Shown: in pieces, positions 61,037-64,000 of the stretch
How the letters are laid out: each line of letters starts with the position of its first letter
Position numbering within the stretch: position 1 is the stretch's first letter
NCBI GenBank assembly: GCA_003258795.1
Contig: QHMH01000008.1
Span: 62,001-126,000, forward strand
DNA length: 64,000 nt
Direction of reading: 5' to 3'
Source: Candidatus Melainabacteria bacterium
GTDB taxonomy: Bacteria; Cyanobacteriota; Vampirovibrionia; Gastranaerophilales; Gastranaerophilaceae
Program-made: the position numbers and the translations under genes
The notes under the pieces: model-generated
What the model was told of the DNA's origin: nothing
The model's database searches: none
What the model saw: only the letters and a program-made list of their open reading frames with translations

Positions 61037-62556
61037 TAAAGTTCTTCTCCCTTTGAAATCTCGGATAAGAGTTTTTTTGCATCATTAAAATTAGGATTTA
61101 ATATTAAAGATTTATTCAAAAATCTTCTTGCATCTACCACTTTACCCGATACGTTGGCAATCAGACCTTTATAATAATAATATCTGAAATCATTTTCGTC
61201 AATATAGTAAAGATTTTGAAGATAATCTTCTGCTCGTTTATAGTTTTTAATTGATATTTCATATTCGACTAAATCTGCCCAAGCATCTTTGTAGAGCGGG
61301 TTAAGAGATAATGTTTTCTTTAGATATTCAAGTTTTCTTAGACTATCATATTTTGAGGCATTGTAATAAAATCCCCATTCATCGGAACCTTTTTTGATGA
61401 TTTTATTATAGATTTTTTTTGATTTTTTAGTATCTCCAAGTTTGTTATAAAGGACTGAAACCATAAGTTTTGAGGTATCAAGTTTATCTTCTTTAGAGGC
61501 TTTTTTGAAGTATTTTAGTGCTTCTTCAATCCTTCCATTTTTTAATGAAATTCTTGCCATTGTAACGCATGCATCTTTATTTGAAGAATCTTTTTTTAGT
61601 GATTTTTGTGCTAAATCATAGGCTTTTTCATCTTCGCCCAATTTTAAATAAGTTCTACTCATTATTCCCCTAATCATTGCTAAATCGGCATTTTTTCGAC
61701 TTAATGCCGCATTTTGTAGTGATTTTAGGGCTTTTTGATAATCTCCTTCTGTATAGTAATATCTACCGAGGTAATAATTTCTTTTCCATTGTTTTTTTTC
61801 AGTTTTATACAATATAAATTGTTTTATTAACTCGCATTTTACCCTATACTGGTAAGGCAAAACTTTTCTTGAGTTGTAATTGTCAAAAAGTTTAAGAGCT
61901 TCTTTTCTCTTCCCTGTTTCTGCGAGTAATTTCATTTTTAAAAACTGATAATTTATATTTTCGGGGTTTAGATTTATCGTTTTGTTAATTGACTTAATTG
62001 CTTCTTTAAAGTTATTTGATTTGTAGTATCCCAAAGCAAGAAGGTAGTTTGCATAATCTGATTTTTTTAATAACTCTTCTTTTGTAAGAAGTTCTGAAAC
62101 TGCATCAGCGGGTCTGTCATTGTAGAATATGTTTGAGTATATTTCAGCAAGAAATAATTCTTCTTCCTTTGAGTGTTTTATTGTTGGGTAATAAAATTCT
62201 TTTACAGTATCGTTGTAAAATGAAAATAAAACTTTATCCTTAATCTTTTCTTTAGCGAGAGTAGAAAGATCAAAAAATCCAAATTCTGCCATTTTTTCAC
62301 TTAATGAAATCAATTCAGCAGATGAAATATTAGAGTTTATTATCTGGTAAAAATCTTCCCAAGCAATGCTAATATTTGCTTGCATGAATTTATCTGTTGC
62401 TTGTTTTACAGAAGGAATTTTTTCTAAATTATCGTCATTTTCAGTAAAAGCATTCACAATACCCGTCAAAACTGACAGACTGTCAGTGACATCTGATGCT
62501 TTAACAGGCAAGCATAACAAGAAAAATATTAAAAGTAAAAGCTTTATTTTTTTCAT
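61036..62556 (-). CDS. secreted/periplasmic TPR-repeat protein
   Basis: 506 aa. A signal peptide (MKKIKLLLLIFFLLCLPVKA) is followed by about nine tetratricopeptide repeats between residues 150 and 500 (ALGYYKSNNFKEAIKSINKT, YYTEGDYQKALKSLQNAA, ACVTMARISLKNGRIEEALK). It is probably a protein-interaction scaffold outside the cytoplasm. It begins 1 bp after the HD-GYP gene and overlaps the response regulator gene. No enzymatic domain is seen. Confidence 0.85.
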   Translation of the reverse strand: MKKIKLLLLIFFLLCLPVKASDVTDSLSVLTGIVNAFTENDDNLEKIPSVKQATDKFMQANISIAWEDFYQIINSNISSAELISLSEKMAEFGFFDLSTLAKEKIKDKVLFSFYNDTVKEFYYPTIKHSKEEELFLAEIYSNIFYNDRPADAVSELLTKEELLKKSDYANYLLALGYYKSNNFKEAIKSINKTINLNPENINYQFLKMKLLAETGKRKEALKLFDNYNSRKVLPYQYRVKCELIKQFILYKTEKKQWKRNYYLGRYYYTEGDYQKALKSLQNAALSRKNADLAMIRGIMSRTYLKLGEDEKAYDLAQKSLKKDSSNKDACVTMARISLKNGRIEEALKYFKKASKEDKLDTSKLMVSVLYNKLGDTKKSKKIYNKIIKKGSDEWGFYYNASKYDSLRKLEYLKKTLSLNPLYKDAWADLVEYEISIKNYKRAEDYLQNLYYIDENDFRYYYYKGLIANVSGKVVDARRFLNKSLILNPNFNDAKKLLSEISKGEEL

Positions 62557-64000
62557 TTATTTTTCATCTTTTGTTTTTGCTGTGTAGTAAAATTGGAAAA
62601 TATCTGCAAAATTTTGTTCTTCTTTTGAAGGATTTTCTTTTTCTAAAATTTCATAAAGATTTCTCATGTTATATTTTTCCAAAATTCTTTTATCTTCTTG
62701 TTTCAACTCAAGGTGATTTTCAGTTAAGAAAACTTCAACGATTTTGTCAGAGGAAATATCCAAAAATTTTTCAACAATTGACTTGTCAAAGTGTGAATTG
62801 TTATCTTTAACAAATATTTGTAAAACATTCAGCATTGGCATTTTATCACGATAGTGTCTTTTTGATGTTATAGCATCAAATACATCTGAAATCGCCAAGA
62901 TTCTTCCTCCTAAAGGAATGTTTTCACCAGCGATATGTCTGTAATAACCCATACCATTAAATTTTTCATGGTGAGAGCAGGCAATATCTGTTACCAATTT
63001 AAAATCTTCAGACATATGGATTTTGTGAAGAATGTTGTAAGTTATTTCAACGTGCTTCTGAATATGTTGATATTCTTCATCTGTCAGTTTACCTTCTTTT
63101 TGCAAAACGGAATCTCTAATCCCGATTTTGCCGATATCGTGAAGAGTTGCAGCCGTTTCTATTATCTCAACTGTTTTTGCATCAAGATTCATCTGTCTTG
63201 AAATTAAGCCGGCATAAAGTCTAACTCTGCTTGAATGACCTGCTGTAATTGAATCCTTTGCATCGATAGAGGTTGCAAGTGTATCAATAAAACTATCGAA
63301 TATTTGCTTTTGTTCTTCCAACATTTCTTTTTGTTTTTTGAAAAGTTGGGCATTAACGATTGAAATGCCAGCGCTTGAACCAATTGCGATGAGCAACTCT
63401 TCGTCATCGTTACTGAATGTTCCTTCAATTTTGTTTAAAACTTGAAATGCCCCAATTATTTCTCTGTTATGATTTTTTATTGGCATACAAAGTATGGTTT
63501 TTGTTTTGTAGCCTGTTTGTTTGTCAATGTCTTTGTTAAATCGTGGATCAGCATAAGCATCTTTAATGTTAATGGTTTCCCCAGTTTTGATAACGTGACC
63601 TGCCAAACCTTTGTTTGCCGGAAAACGAATTTCTTTGCTATCCAATCCAAGAGCGACTTTAGACCATATTTCATCTTTTTCTTTATCATAGAGGAATACT
63701 GTGCATCTATCAGCTTTTATTGCTATTCTTGTTTCTTGAGCAATAACCTTTAATAGTGTATCTATATCGGTTTCTGCTGCAATTTCGTGTCCAATCTTTA
63801 AGAGAGCAATTAGTGAACCTTTTTTCAATGTTTCACTTGACTTATCTTCAAGTTGTTTTAATAAATCTGTAATTGTAGGTATTAAATTGTATTCGTCATT
63901 ATCATAAGCAAGTCTTTCTGCTATTTTGCAGTGAAGAAGAGCTTCTTTGGTGTTTTTTTCTGCAATAAAGATTTTAGAGAAAACAACTTCATTAACGAGA
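62557..64000 (-). CDS. GAF and HD-GYP domain protein, N-terminus outside window
   Basis: 480 codons visible; the reading frame stays open to the right edge, and TTG 63828 has no ribosome binding site. Upstream residues (EALLHCKIAERLAYDND) look like the end of a TPR-like helix. A GAF domain (about 15-165 from 63828) and an HD-GYP phosphodiesterase domain follow: HSSRVRLYAG, HDIGKIGIRD, HHEKFNGMGYY. HD-GYP proteins degrade cyclic-di-GMP, linking this operon to motility. The signature GYP is GYY here, so activity is uncertain. Confidence 0.88.
   Translation of the reverse strand, partial: LVNEVVFSKIFIAEKNTKEALLHCKIAERLAYDNDEYNLIPTITDLLKQLEDKSSETLKKGSLIALLKIGHEIAAETDIDTLLKVIAQETRIAIKADRCTVFLYDKEKDEIWSKVALGLDSKEIRFPANKGLAGHVIKTGETINIKDAYADPRFNKDIDKQTGYKTKTILCMPIKNHNREIIGAFQVLNKIEGTFSNDDEELLIAIGSSAGISIVNAQLFKKQKEMLEEQKQIFDSFIDTLATSIDAKDSITAGHSSRVRLYAGLISRQMNLDAKTVEIIETAATLHDIGKIGIRDSVLQKEGKLTDEEYQHIQKHVEITYNILHKIHMSEDFKLVTDIACSHHEKFNGMGYYRHIAGENIPLGGRILAISDVFDAITSKRHYRDKMPMLNVLQIFVKDNNSHFDKSIVEKFLDISSDKIVEVFLTENHLELKQEDKRILEKYNMRNLYEILEKENPSKEEQNFADIFQFYYTAKTKDEK

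Noticed and set aside
63826..63828. TTG 63828 as the start of the HD-GYP protein
   Set aside because: The frame continues open to the window edge with protein-like sequence and no ribosome binding site lies before the TTG.

Overview
The window is AT-rich chromosomal DNA from a motile, diderm bacterium. A TolC/HlyD/DHA2 efflux set, an OmpH/Skp-like chaperone and cleavable signal peptides point to two membranes, while the yggS-sepF pair is typical of Gram-positives and Cyanobacteria. Several lineage-specific small proteins begin with short N-termini containing an NFKG-type motif. Together with the AT bias and a partial flagellar set, this suggests a member of the Melainabacteria/Vampirovibrionia (Gastranaerophilales-like). 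That assignment is inference; no rRNA gene is present to confirm it.

Layout. 0-11 kb: uracil-DNA glycosylase, a dicarboxylate/amino-acid symporter, ileS, then a long leftward operon pxpA-yvcK-panB-panC-gfo/idh-pgsA-trmL. 11-24 kb: clpB, an unrecognised lineage protein, rpsP, purB (apparently leaderless), a rightward group (zinc-ribbon protein, radical SAM, fliA, dnaJ), then metK, sepF and yggS. 24-35 kb: a leftward housekeeping operon (DUF47-pit-parvulin-pepP-rRNA methylase), tolC, and a divergent MarR-controlled operon with HlyD/EmrA, EmrB, an acyl-ACP thioesterase and a phosphopantetheinyl transferase. 35-37.6 kb: iron-sulfur flavoprotein, polyferredoxin, a PDGLE-type membrane protein and a decayed larE.

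37.7-51.5 kb is an accessory region of even lower GC. It begins with a winged-helix gene remnant. It continues with a leftward ABC-three-component (ABC-3C) conflict operon whose third subunit carries a Cap4/DUF4297-like nuclease signature. Divergent from it is a type IIS AlwI-like restriction-modification operon with two adenine methylases and a HEPN-like protein attached. Next is a Mu-type transposable element (DDE transposase, AAA ATPase, an integrase core-binding-domain protein without a catalytic domain, a small HTH protein and a divergent CI-like repressor). The region stops at tRNA-Leu(CAA). Just upstream of that tRNA, in its reading direction, lie three tandem ~121-bp fold-back repeats built partly from the tRNA's own 5' end.

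52-64 kb: a secreted carboxypeptidase-regulatory-domain protein, then the flagellar operon fliE-fliF-(divergent fliG position)-fliH-flhA ending with yidD. This is followed by infC (probable AUA start), a pentapeptide-repeat protein, a NarL-type response regulator, a TPR protein and a GAF/HD-GYP protein that runs off the right edge. FliA at 18.7 kb is the obvious sigma factor for flagellar genes.

The best candidate for a little-described system is the ABC-3C plus AlwI/HEPN divergent pair next to the Mu-like element. The tRNA-derived repeat array is the most puzzling non-coding structure.
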